This document shows, in pieces, positions 17,047 to 25,988 of a stretch of DNA of 64,000 nucleotides. The number at the start of each line of letters is the position of its first letter. Position 1 is the stretch's first letter. The notes below the pieces were generated by a model. The model saw only the letters and a program-made list of their open reading frames with translations. It searched no databases and had not been told where the DNA came from. The position numbers were made by a program, and so were the translations under genes. Source of the DNA: Dyadobacter diqingensis (GTDB taxonomy: Bacteria > Bacteroidota > Bacteroidia > Cytophagales > Spirosomataceae); contig NZ_JAMXKF010000013.1 of assembly GCF_024220585.1 (NCBI RefSeq), positions 62,738-126,737 of the forward strand, written 5' to 3'.

Positions 17047-19170
17047 ATGAAACGTGTTGTCGATTCTGTTACTCATGTTAAACGTAGGCTCTTCTTAAAT
17101 TTTAAAAATTCCTGTTCGATATTTCTGCTGGCTGCAATTGTGCTGATTGCGGGAAAGAGTTACGGTCAGGGTTTCACGGACGTGACAGCTGACCGGTTTG
17201 AAAATTTGCCGGGTTTCACTTTCAACGCAACGGCCTGGGGTGATTATGACAACGATGGCCGGCTGGATCTGATGGTGACCGGAAGTACTGATTTGGGAAC
17301 GAAAAGTATCCTTTACCGCAATACACCGGAAGGTTTTGTTGATCAGTCGACCTTATTCACCAATTTACCGAATGTACAATTTGGTTCGGTGGCCTGGGGA
17401 GATTATGATAATGATGGTCTGCTCGATCTGATGCTTACCGGAGCCGATGTTTCAGGGTTTGTAAGCAAGCTGTATCGGAACACACCCGGGGGCTTTGTTG
17501 ATGAGTCGGCAATCTTGCCGGATTTGCCGGGATTGGCATTTGGCACGATCGACTGGGTAGATTATGATAACGACGGACGGCTGGATCTGATGCTGACAGG
17601 TTTTGGACTTCCTTTGCAGGTCAATAAATTATACCGCAATACCCCGACAGGTTTTGTAGATGAATTTAGTAAACTTCCAACTCTTACAGCATTGCAATAT
17701 ACCGCAACAGCCTGGGGTGATTTTGATAATGACGGTCGTCAGGACCTAATCATAACCGGTAACACAAATACGACAGGGCCTTTTAGCAAACTTTTTCAAA
17801 ATGGCGATGCTGGATTTGTCGAAGTCACCAGTCTGTTACCCGGCCTTCCCGGACTTAATGTAGCATCGGTGGCCTGGGGAGATTATGATAATGACGGCAG
17901 GCTGGATCTTATTGCCACCGGGCAGAACGAGAATGCAGAAGGTTTTACGGCGCTTTATCACAATACAACTGCCGGTTTTGTTGATGTGACAAACGAATTA
18001 ATCCCGAACGTAACCGGGCAGGCTTATACCAAAGCACTTTGGGGAGACTATAATAACGATGGTCGCAGCGATCTTTTACTGGTTGGATCGAGCACATCTG
18101 TGAGCACCTTATACGGTAACGAAATCACAGGTTTTGTTAGCAAACCGGAACTACCTTCCTATTTGGCAACATTAACCGATTTTATACCGTCCTGGGTTGA
18201 CTTTGACAACGACGGGAAACTGGATTTATTTACGGCAGGTGGTTTAGGCAGTTTAGGGCAGGACAGCAAGCTTTACAATAATCAGAGTCTATTGGCAAAT
18301 ACTCCTCCTGACGCTCCGACTGGCTTATTCGCTACTGTGACTGATGTAAGTGCCAAATTAAACTGGCAACTGGCATTCGATACCCAGACGATATCAGGAT
18401 TAAGCTATAACTTGTATGTAAGTGATACACCTGGCGGGCAGAATGTCGTCGGGCCGATGGCTGACCAGAGCAACGGCTTCAGAAAGATTGTCAAAGCGGG
18501 TGCAGAGCAAACCCTTGTAGCAGATTTGACAGGATTGACGCCCGACAAAACTTATTATTGGAGCGTACAGGCTATTGATCCGGGATTTTCAGGTTCTCCT
18601 TTTTCGACAGAACAGTCTTTCAAAACATTATCCACATTACCAGTAACATTGATCAGTTTTGCAGCTGAAAATACGGAAAACCTGGTCGCGCTGAAATGGA
18701 AAACAACTTCTGAGATCAATAGCAGTTTTTTTGAAATACAGCGCAGTCAGAATGCCAAAGACTGGACTAAAATCGGGCAGATCGCAGCCTCGGGTGAAAG
18801 CAGCAGCGTTCGTGACTATTCTTTTCAGGATGAAAAACCGCTTTCAGGCAACAATTATTACCGCCTGAAAATGATTGATAAGGATCAGACCTATGCTTTC
18901 AGCGGGATTCGTAATGTGCGGTTTGCCGGCAATTCGGATATATCTTTTTATCCTAATCCGGTAATGGGGCAACTGACGATCAAAACCAAAGGCGGAGAAC
19001 AAATCAAAAATATTCAGATTGTAAATGCCAATGGTCAGAATGTATATTATTCTGAATTGAAGTCTGACGATCCGATTTTGGTGAACAAATTTCAAAACGG
19101 ACTTTACGCCGTGAAAGTAACCAAAGCGGACGGAGAGATAATAACGCACAAAATTGTGGTCAATAACTAG
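17047..19170 (+). CDS. Secreted FG-GAP/VCBS propeller protein with FN3 and T9SS sorting domain
   Basis: A 707-residue exported protein. A signal peptide ends near residue 40 (IVLIAGKSYGQG). Seven repeats between about 60 and 400 each carry a calcium-loop motif such as WGDYDNDGRLDLMVTG (variants DFDNDGRQDL, DYNNDGRSDL, DFDNDGKLDL), predicting a seven-bladed beta-propeller. A fibronectin type III domain follows (about 420-530; PPDAPTGLFATVTDVSAKL). The C-terminus from about 633 (FYPNPVMGQLTIKTKGGEQI to HKIVVNN) is a type A sorting domain of the type IX secretion system, so the protein goes to the cell surface or medium. There is no catalytic domain; adhesion or ligand binding is likely. A strong terminator follows. 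Confidence 0.88.
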   Translation: MKRVVDSVTHVKRRLFLNFKNSCSIFLLAAIVLIAGKSYGQGFTDVTADRFENLPGFTFNATAWGDYDNDGRLDLMVTGSTDLGTKSILYRNTPEGFVDQSTLFTNLPNVQFGSVAWGDYDNDGLLDLMLTGADVSGFVSKLYRNTPGGFVDESAILPDLPGLAFGTIDWVDYDNDGRLDLMLTGFGLPLQVNKLYRNTPTGFVDEFSKLPTLTALQYTATAWGDFDNDGRQDLIITGNTNTTGPFSKLFQNGDAGFVEVTSLLPGLPGLNVASVAWGDYDNDGRLDLIATGQNENAEGFTALYHNTTAGFVDVTNELIPNVTGQAYTKALWGDYNNDGRSDLLLVGSSTSVSTLYGNEITGFVSKPELPSYLATLTDFIPSWVDFDNDGKLDLFTAGGLGSLGQDSKLYNNQSLLANTPPDAPTGLFATVTDVSAKLNWQLAFDTQTISGLSYNLYVSDTPGGQNVVGPMADQSNGFRKIVKAGAEQTLVADLTGLTPDKTYYWSVQAIDPGFSGSPFSTEQSFKTLSTLPVTLISFAAENTENLVALKWKTTSEINSSFFEIQRSQNAKDWTKIGQIAASGESSSVRDYSFQDEKPLSGNNYYRLKMIDKDQTYAFSGIRNVRFAGNSDISFYPNPVMGQLTIKTKGGEQIKNIQIVNANGQNVYYSELKSDDPILVNKFQNGLYAVKVTKADGEIITHKIVVNN

Positions 19171-19172
19171 TA

Positions 19173-19214
19173 AACAAAAAACGGGTGCTCATTACTGAAC
19201 ACCCGTTTTTTGTT
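19173..19214. terminator. Bidirectional terminator between convergent genes
   Basis: Perfect 15-bp stem (19173-19187 with 19200-19214) with A-run and T-run built into the outer arms; serves the FG-GAP gene (plus) and the oxidoreductase gene (minus). Confidence 0.85.
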
Positions 19215-19253
19215 CCTTTTAAAGTTTATACCGGAAAATCATCCGGAGATTTC

Positions 19254-20348
19254 TTAGTCAAGGTCAATTACTCTTCCGCCGCTGCGAACAGATTCGTCAC
19301 AGGCAAAAGCAATTTGTAAACTCGTTACAGCATCCTGAAGGTGATCGGTAAGATCGATATCCTCTTTAACCGCTTTCAGGAAATAGGCCTGCTCGCGGTT
19401 GCAAAGTTCCTGATGGTCTGGCTCATCTTCCAGGTTAATCCATGAATCTTCCTGAACAAACTCGTCGTTTTCATTCAAAGCCGCATGGTGCACACGAATT
19501 GATTCTGTTTTGGTATGTGCTTCCACAGAAGACGATTTTCCGGCTCCACCAGCATCTTTCGCAACAATGGAAACGGAGCCTTTCGGTCCGATCACATCTT
19601 TTACAAAAAATGCAGTTTCACTGATCATCGGTCCCCAGCCAGCTTCGTACCAGCCCACAGACCCATCTTCAAACCAGATCTGAAGCTGTCCGTAGTTATA
19701 GTTATCAGCCGGGATAGCGTCGGTCAGGCGCGCACCAATCGCATTAACACGGATTGGTTTCGAACGCGTCATCTGGCACATGACATCAATATAATGTACG
19801 CCGCAGTCCACAATCGGGCTAAGGCTTTTCATGAGGTTACGGTGAACCGTCCACATGTAGCCGTGGCTTTGCTGGTTCAGGTTCATACGCATCACGAGAG
19901 GTTTTCCGATATTTTGCGCTTCCTGCACAAAACGTTCCCACGATGGATGATGGCGAAGAATATAACCCACTACCACTTTTTTGCCAGCCTCTTTGGCAGC
20001 AGCCACAACTCGTCTGGCACCCTCAACCGAAGCCGCCAATGGTTTTTCTATGAATACATGGGCGCCCTGCTGCAAAGCCTGAATGGCAAATGTTTCGTGC
20101 GTATCCGGATAAGTGGAAATGCAGACAGCATCAGGTTTTGTTTCTTTCAATGCAGTTTCGTAATCACTGAAAAGTGCATAACCGCCACCAAGTTTTTCAT
20201 TTAAAACTTCTTTACTTTTTCCTGTTGAGACGATACCGCAAATTTCGAAACCGTCGGATAACTGGTAAGCAATTGCATGGGATGCACCCATATTACCACA
20301 GCCGACAACAAGGACGCGCAATGGATTTTCATTAACTGAAGCAGACAT
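19254..20348 (-). CDS. Gfo/Idh/MocA family oxidoreductase
   Basis: A 364-residue cytoplasmic NAD(P)-dependent dehydrogenase. The N-terminal Rossmann motif is VLVVGCGNMGASHAIAYQ, and the family catalytic EKP is intact in GAHVFIEKPLAASVEGARRV. The second domain carries SPIVDCGVHYIDVMCQMT, where the conserved Asp and His act in hydride transfer. There is no signal peptide. The substrate is a sugar, inositol or related polyol but cannot be specified. It is transcribed alone: the next gene upstream is divergent and the next downstream is convergent. Confidence 0.9.
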   Translation of the reverse strand: MSASVNENPLRVLVVGCGNMGASHAIAYQLSDGFEICGIVSTGKSKEVLNEKLGGGYALFSDYETALKETKPDAVCISTYPDTHETFAIQALQQGAHVFIEKPLAASVEGARRVVAAAKEAGKKVVVGYILRHHPSWERFVQEAQNIGKPLVMRMNLNQQSHGYMWTVHRNLMKSLSPIVDCGVHYIDVMCQMTRSKPIRVNAIGARLTDAIPADNYNYGQLQIWFEDGSVGWYEAGWGPMISETAFFVKDVIGPKGSVSIVAKDAGGAGKSSSVEAHTKTESIRVHHAALNENDEFVQEDSWINLEDEPDHQELCNREQAYFLKAVKEDIDLTDHLQDAVTSLQIAFACDESVRSGGRVIDLD

Positions 20349-20397
20349 ACGAAATGTTAATGTTTAATGGAATTGGGTTGATTAGGAATATGAACGC

Positions 20398-20405
20398 CAA
20401 AATTA
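20398..20405 (-). promoter_or_regulatory. Possible -7 element for the oxidoreductase gene
   Basis: On the minus strand this reads TAATTTTG, an exact TAnnTTTG match 50 bases upstream of the ATG at 20348. A clear -33 TTG is not seen at the right spacing. Confidence 0.35.
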
Positions 20406-20556
20406 GCGATTTAAATCCGTTTAGGGAAAAAATGCTGATTCAGACAAGTGAGTGTGTTTTGTTGGGTTTGTGAATAAAGTATAGAAAAATTAGACTAAAC
20501 GTTTTTTTAAATGAACTAAAGGTTGCATACTGCATCAAAATTACTCCCTCTTTCAG

Positions 20557-22623
20557 ATGTTTTATTATAGTAAGAAGTTGATTTTTCCCATTACCATGGG
20601 AGCTAAGGTGCTCTTATGCATTTTTCTAGTACAAAACTTTTTTTTTAGCGGTACCAGGGTCCACGCTCAGAAAGCTGCTGCGACTGGCCGGGTCGATTTT
20701 AAGCCCAAACTTGGTGTCGTTGAACGTGCTGCACTGGATATGACGGCTGACTCGGGCGATAGTACTGCCGAGGCGGTCTCGCTTTATGATTACGGCGAAG
20801 TACATTTCAGTTATTCGGAACGTGTTGGTCTTGTAATGACCATGAAATACTGGACCCGGATAAAAATCCTTAAAGAATCGGCACTGAGCCGTGCCTCTGT
20901 TTCCATTCCATGTGGTGACGGCGGCAGTTATGATGTTGAGGAATCCATCACCGACATTTCAGGATATACCTACAATCTGGTTGGCAACAATATCGAGACG
21001 ATTCAGCTGCCTAGAAAATCGGTAGTCAGAGAAAAGGTTTCTGATAAAGTCTGGAACTACAAATTTAATCTTCAGAACGTCAGGAAAGGCTCCATCATCG
21101 AGTATTGTTACACCAAAACAACGCCGCTTAAATATCAGGACAAACCGGATGCCTGGAGTTTTCAGGGAAGTATTCCTTTTAAGTGGAGCGAGTATAAAAT
21201 CACGATTCCTTATTCGCTGTACTACAAAATTACGATGAATGGTTATGTGCCGCTTTACATCACCGATAAGGAAGAAGTGGCGGTAAGTATGGGACTGTCT
21301 AAACTGGATGGCCATGGAATGTCGTATCGTTTTGTGATGAAGGATGCGCCCGCGTTCTCCCGTGAATCGTTTATAACAACACCTTCGGATTATCTGTCGA
21401 AGATCAGTTTCGAGTTATCGAGCGTGCGCATACCCGGAGAAATTGTCCAAACTTATTCTCACAAATGGGAAGATGTCGATAAAACTCTTTTGATGAGTTC
21501 TGGTTTTGGCGGACAGTTAAAAAGATATTCTTTTATAAAAGAGATCAAGGAAGAAATCAGCAGGAAGACTTCTGATCCTGCCGAAAAACTGGAAATGGCT
21601 TATGCTTATATCCAGCAAAACATAAAATGGGACGAAAATGGAGGTGTGGTATCAAAGGACGGTGTAAAAAAGGCTTTTGAAAATAAAAAAGGAAATGCAA
21701 GCGATATAAATCTGATGCTGACCTGTCTGCTGAGAGAGCTTGACCTGGACTGCGATCCGGTGGCGTTAAGCACACGTTCTCATGGCCAGATTAATGAGGC
21801 TATACCTTTGCTGGAAGGTTTTAACTATGTTGTTTGCCAAGCGAAAATCGGAGAGAAGGCATATTTGCTGGATGCGACGCAGCGGTATGGCTATCCGGGA
21901 ATATTGCCAGAGCATGCACTGAATGGAATAGGCCGTGTTGTACCCGACAAAGGAAATGGATATTTCGTGGACCTGAGCACAAAAACGACGCTTTCAAGAC
22001 TGGAAATGATCGATGCAGAGCTGTCGCCCGCAGATGGTACACTGAAAGGTAGCTACATGATTTCTTTGGCGGGGTATGAGGCGCTGAGATGGCGTGAGAA
22101 ATACCTTTCAGAAGCTGAAAATGCCTATCCGGATCAATTGAAAAAGCAATTTTCGGAGTGGGAAATTAACGGTGTGAAGATTGTGAACAAAAAGGAAAAA
22201 TTACGCGAGGCTGTTGAAGTGCATTGTGCGTTCGAAGTTGACAACGAAAGTTCTTCTCCTGATATTCTTTACTTCAACCCCTTGCTGGTGGGAAGAGTAG
22301 GTGAAAATCCTTTTAAAGCCATCACCCGCATTTATCCGATTGATTTTACAAGCGGGTATTCAACATCCTTTATCGGAAATTATAAACTACCTGAGGGTTA
22401 TTATCTGGAAGAAGTGCCTAAAATTGAAATTATTACCTTACCGGAAAAAGCCGGGAAATTTACCTATCAGGTAAAACAGGTTGACAATGAAATTAAAGTC
22501 AACAGTATGATCATGGTCAACAGAGCAAAATTTGCTGCCGAAGAGTATGATATTCTTCGTGAATTTTATGACCGGATTGTGCAGAAACATACGCAGACAC
22601 TGGTGATTAAGAAAAAGAAATAA
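20557..22623 (+). CDS. DUF3857 protein with degenerate transglutaminase-like domain
   Basis: A 688-residue exported protein; the signal segment (VLLCIFLVQNFFFSGTRVHA, then Q) may start at ATG 20557 or at the internal ATG 39 bases on. A DUF3857 domain (about 60-290; VSIPCGDGGSYDVEESITDI) precedes a transglutaminase-like core. In that core the catalytic triad appears lost: the cysteine position reads KKGNASDIN (Ala381), the histidine position reads FNYVV (Tyr424), and only the aspartate (LLDAT, Asp439) remains. A binding rather than catalytic role follows by inference. It lies 11 bases ahead of a second DUF3857 gene, so the two are almost certainly cotranscribed and may act as a pair. Confidence 0.85.
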   Translation: MFYYSKKLIFPITMGAKVLLCIFLVQNFFFSGTRVHAQKAAATGRVDFKPKLGVVERAALDMTADSGDSTAEAVSLYDYGEVHFSYSERVGLVMTMKYWTRIKILKESALSRASVSIPCGDGGSYDVEESITDISGYTYNLVGNNIETIQLPRKSVVREKVSDKVWNYKFNLQNVRKGSIIEYCYTKTTPLKYQDKPDAWSFQGSIPFKWSEYKITIPYSLYYKITMNGYVPLYITDKEEVAVSMGLSKLDGHGMSYRFVMKDAPAFSRESFITTPSDYLSKISFELSSVRIPGEIVQTYSHKWEDVDKTLLMSSGFGGQLKRYSFIKEIKEEISRKTSDPAEKLEMAYAYIQQNIKWDENGGVVSKDGVKKAFENKKGNASDINLMLTCLLRELDLDCDPVALSTRSHGQINEAIPLLEGFNYVVCQAKIGEKAYLLDATQRYGYPGILPEHALNGIGRVVPDKGNGYFVDLSTKTTLSRLEMIDAELSPADGTLKGSYMISLAGYEALRWREKYLSEAENAYPDQLKKQFSEWEINGVKIVNKKEKLREAVEVHCAFEVDNESSSPDILYFNPLLVGRVGENPFKAITRIYPIDFTSGYSTSFIGNYKLPEGYYLEEVPKIEIITLPEKAGKFTYQVKQVDNEIKVNSMIMVNRAKFAAEEYDILREFYDRIVQKHTQTLVIKKKK

Positions 22624-22634
22624 TCGAATTAATT

Positions 22635-24578
22635 ATGATCAGTAGTGTTTTAAAACGGTTGGTTTGTCCGTTTTTGTTATTTTCCATTTTTGCCAGTCAG
22701 GTACGCGCGCAAAATGATTTCAGTTTTGGCAGGATTAACCCTGTGCTTTTAACAGACGCCAATGTGGTGATCAGGGTTGATGAGGATTATTTTGAAATCC
22801 TTTCGAAAAGTGAAGCCAAGTCGCATCACCATTTTGTGGTTACGATCCTTAATGAAAAAGGGGAGGACGAGCACAATGAAATGTATGTGGGTTATGACAA
22901 ATTCACGAAAATAACCGATATGTCCGGTGCGATTTATGACGCTTCAGGCAAGCAGGTGAAAAAGTTGAAAGGATCGGATATTCAGGATTTCGGGTATGGT
23001 GCGGCTGGTGACGATATTTCTGATGCACGGATCAAGATCGCAAATTTTGGCAAGAAAAGTTACGCATATCCGTACACCATCGAGTTCAGTTATGATATCC
23101 GCGACCGGAATATGATGTTTTACCCGAAATGGAAACCCCGGGCGAAGGAAAATGCCTCCGTTGAGTACTCCTCGTACAAAATCAAGACGCCGGTCGGTTT
23201 TACTTTTAGATACAAAGAATACAACGGAGTGCCAACAGTTGTGAAGTCGGCTGATACGGATGGCTCACCGATATACCAGTGGACGCTTAAAAACCAACCT
23301 GTTGTTTCAGCTGTGTCTTACCCGTTGCCGGATAATGAATTTTTACCCATGGTTCTGACGGCTCCTTCCGATTTTGAGATTCAGGAATATACCGGGAATT
23401 TTAACCGGTGGGAAGATTTGAGTAAGTTTTATTACACCCTGAACAAGGACCGCGATGCTTTACCGGCCGCCACGATTGCCGAGATCAAATCAATTATCAA
23501 GGACGCGAAGTCAGATCGTGAAAAAGTATTATTGCTCTATAAATGGATGCAGTCAAGAAGCCGTTATGTGAGTATTCAGCTTGGTATTGGCGGATGGCAG
23601 ACCATTGACGCAACCACCGTAGCGAATAAAGGTTATGGCGATTGCAAAGCACTCACCAATTTTATGATCGCGTCTCTGAAACAGGCGGGGATAACAGCTC
23701 ATGCAGCATTGATCAGGGCCGGGGACGAACCTGAAATGAATCTTGACTTTCCGAGCAGTCAGTTCAACCACGTGATAGCTTGTGTGGTGCTTCAAAAAGA
23801 TACCATGTGGCTTGAATGCACAAGTCAGACGACTGCGGCCAATTTTATGGGCTCTTTCACCGGTAATCGGCAAGCGTTACTTGTTATGCCGGAAGGTGGA
23901 AAATTGGTAAAAACCCATTATTATGATTCGCCTCAGAATATCCGGAATCGTAACATTAAAGTGAAAATGGAGGCCAGTGGAAATGGGTATTTGCAGGTCA
24001 AAACGGTTTATGGAGGCTTGCAGCAGGAAACCCGCGAAAACCTTTTGCATAACTACAACCATGAGGAACAGCGGAAATGGCTGTTGAGCCATCTTGAATT
24101 GCCGGATATGGAACTGGAAAAGTTTGAATATGAAAAAGGGAAAGATAATGTCCCGGTAATTTCGGAAAAGATTGATTTGAAGGTTCGTAACTGTGCAACA
24201 CGAACAGGTACCAGACTGTTTGTTAAGCCGAATTTATTGACCCGATCGATTGAGCTTCCCACCAACACAGAGGAAAGAAAAGAGGATTTTTATTTACCGC
24301 TTACAAATTTTAACCTGACAGATTCCGACAGTGTAACTTTTGACATTCCCAAGGAAATGAAGCAGGAATCATCTCTTCCGTCCTTTCAGGTGGAATCCGT
24401 TTTTGGTTCTTACAGTGTAAAAACGGTTTACGAAAACAACACCCTTTTTTACACCCGAAAATTATCAATGAAAGGCGGTCGCTTCCCCGCAGCCGACTAT
24501 CCGAAATGGATCGATTTTGTCAAAAAGATCAGAAAGGCTGACCGTGCGCAGGTTGTTTTTGTTGAAAACAAAATGTAG
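22635..24578 (+). CDS. DUF3857 protein with intact transglutaminase-like core
   Basis: A 647-residue exported paralogue of the preceding protein; the signal peptide ends ASQVRAQ. The DUF3857 domain (about 50-270) is followed by the transglutaminase core with Cys337 in KGYGDCKALTNFM, His379 in QFNHVIAC, and an acidic residue in MWLECTSQT (Glu394 instead of Asp). The Cys-His pair is therefore preserved, allowing a thiol-based amidase, peptidase or acyl-transfer activity in the periplasm. The C-terminus from about 540 is beta-rich (LPSFQVESVFGSYSVKTVYE). Substrate is unknown for the family. Confidence 0.86.
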   Translation: MISSVLKRLVCPFLLFSIFASQVRAQNDFSFGRINPVLLTDANVVIRVDEDYFEILSKSEAKSHHHFVVTILNEKGEDEHNEMYVGYDKFTKITDMSGAIYDASGKQVKKLKGSDIQDFGYGAAGDDISDARIKIANFGKKSYAYPYTIEFSYDIRDRNMMFYPKWKPRAKENASVEYSSYKIKTPVGFTFRYKEYNGVPTVVKSADTDGSPIYQWTLKNQPVVSAVSYPLPDNEFLPMVLTAPSDFEIQEYTGNFNRWEDLSKFYYTLNKDRDALPAATIAEIKSIIKDAKSDREKVLLLYKWMQSRSRYVSIQLGIGGWQTIDATTVANKGYGDCKALTNFMIASLKQAGITAHAALIRAGDEPEMNLDFPSSQFNHVIACVVLQKDTMWLECTSQTTAANFMGSFTGNRQALLVMPEGGKLVKTHYYDSPQNIRNRNIKVKMEASGNGYLQVKTVYGGLQQETRENLLHNYNHEEQRKWLLSHLELPDMELEKFEYEKGKDNVPVISEKIDLKVRNCATRTGTRLFVKPNLLTRSIELPTNTEERKEDFYLPLTNFNLTDSDSVTFDIPKEMKQESSLPSFQVESVFGSYSVKTVYENNTLFYTRKLSMKGGRFPAADYPKWIDFVKKIRKADRAQVVFVENKM

Positions 24579-24771
24579 ACCGCTGTTGTGATAAGAATCC
24601 GGATTTAACCGGAATCATTTATTGTATTTGGTTAAAAAAAACGAATATATATTTACCGAAAAGAGCTTTTGCAGTTGATTCATTGTTTTCGGATGGTGGG
24701 TCAGCTGCATTTATGTTAAAATCTGTTTATTATTGATTAATACCTGAAATGTTTCGGGGGAATTCAGCATT

Positions 24772-24779
24772 TACCTTTG
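24772..24779 (+). promoter_or_regulatory. -7 element of the hydroxyproline operon
   Basis: TACCTTTG matches TAnnTTTG exactly, 40 bases before the ATG of the first operon gene. The -33 region has GTTTC at 24751-24755 rather than a perfect TTG. Confidence 0.5.
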
Positions 24780-24818
24780 TTGAAAATCAGATTCATTTAT
24801 TTTATCAATACATATATT

Positions 24819-25757
24819 ATGGACAAGGCATCATGGCAGGGTATATTTCCTGCGCTCGTAACACCATTTACTGCGGACGATACAATCGACTTTGATCTTT
24901 TTGAAAAGAACCTGCTGGCTCAGGTGGAAGCCGGGATCACAGGGGTTATTGTAGCAGGTTCACTTGGCGAAGCAAGTACTTTGACAAGAGCTGAGAAAAA
25001 TGAACTGGTAAAATTCGCAAGAAAAACATTGGATAAAAGTCTTCCTGTTGTTTTGTGTATTGCCGAGCAATCTACTGCGGAAGCGGTTAGCATCGCAAAA
25101 GAGGCCGAGTCGATCGGTGCGGACGGATTGATGGTATTACCTCCGATGCGTTACAAAGCTGACGACAACGAAACGGTTGTTTATTTTTCAACGATCGCCA
25201 AGAATACCTCGTTGCCGCTGATGATTTATAACAATCCGGTTGATTATAAAATTGAAGTAACGCTTGACATGTTCGAGCAATTGTCGGCATATCCGAACAT
25301 TCAGGCGATCAAGGAATCGACACGGGATGTCAGCAATGTGACACGTATTTTCAACCGCTTTGGAGATCGCTTCAAGGTTTTCTGCGGAGTAGATACGTTG
25401 ATCATGGAAGAGGTTATGCTGGGTGCTGACGGTGTAGTTGGCGGCTTGGTGGATGCTTTCCCGAAAGAAACGGTTGCTATTTTTAACCTGGTTAATGCAG
25501 GACGTTATCAGGAAGCACTGGCTATTTACAGGTGGTATCTGCCGCTTCTGGAACTGGATATTCATCCGAAACTGGTCCAGAACATTAAACTTGCCGCCAC
25601 GCTGATGGGCATCGGGTCGGAGTTTGTAAGAGCGCCACGTTTGCTACTGGAAGGTGCAGAAAGAGAAAGCGTTTTGGCCGTTATCAACAAAGCAATCGAA
25701 ACACAGCCTGTTTTGCCTGATTATTTGAATCTTATCGTTGATTCGTCGGTTGCATAA
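24819..25757 (+). CDS. DHDPS-family deaminase, probable pyrroline-4-hydroxy-2-carboxylate deaminase
   Basis: TIM-barrel class I aldolase-type enzyme of 312 residues from ATG 24819 (a TTG at 24777 is rejected). The substrate loop is GSLGEASTLTRAEK, the active-site tyrosine is in LMIYNNPVDYK (Tyr137), and the Schiff-base lysine is in AIKESTRDV (Lys165). The fold includes dihydrodipicolinate synthase, N-acetylneuraminate lyase, and the deaminase that turns 1-pyrroline-4-hydroxy-2-carboxylate into 2-oxoglutarate semialdehyde plus ammonia. The next genes encode a semialdehyde dehydrogenase, a hydroxyproline 2-epimerase, an amino-acid oxidase-type FAD enzyme and a permease, which makes the hydroxyproline deaminase role by far the best reading. 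It is the first gene of the operon. Confidence 0.85.
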   Translation: MDKASWQGIFPALVTPFTADDTIDFDLFEKNLLAQVEAGITGVIVAGSLGEASTLTRAEKNELVKFARKTLDKSLPVVLCIAEQSTAEAVSIAKEAESIGADGLMVLPPMRYKADDNETVVYFSTIAKNTSLPLMIYNNPVDYKIEVTLDMFEQLSAYPNIQAIKESTRDVSNVTRIFNRFGDRFKVFCGVDTLIMEEVMLGADGVVGGLVDAFPKETVAIFNLVNAGRYQEALAIYRWYLPLLELDIHPKLVQNIKLAATLMGIGSEFVRAPRLLLEGAERESVLAVINKAIETQPVLPDYLNLIVDSSVA

Positions 25758-25816
25758 CCCGTTGAATCACTACAGATAAAACCTGTTCATGAGTAACAGG
25801 CCAAAAGTGAATTTCT

Positions 25817-25859
25817 GACTCCATCAAAGTATCCCTTTCTGGGAGATATTGGTGGAGTC
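25817..25859 (+). repeat. Long intergenic hairpin inside the hydroxyproline operon
   Basis: Arms 25817-25835 and 25841-25859 form a 19-position stem with 15 Watson-Crick pairs, two G-U pairs and two mismatches around a 5-base loop. No T-run follows, so it is not a simple terminator. Two smaller hairpins flank it (near 25787 and 25890). It may be an RNA processing, stability or partial attenuation element. Confidence 0.5.
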
Positions 25860-25957
25860 GAACGTGAAATTTAACGTTGTGATTTTCTGTAAACAGAAGG
25901 CTGGGAACGGCCTTAATGAAATTTAGAATAAACAGACTGAAAAATAATTCTTTAATT

Positions 25958-25985
25958 GCTGATAGCTAACCACTAAAAGCTGCAA
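25958..25985 (+). repeat. Degenerate heptanucleotide repeat before the aldehyde dehydrogenase
   Basis: Four units in phase: GCTGATA, GCTAACC, ACTAAAA, GCTGCAA. They end 3 bases before the ATG at 25989. They resemble arrays before the next two operon genes. Confidence 0.5.
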
Positions 25986-25988
25986 AAT

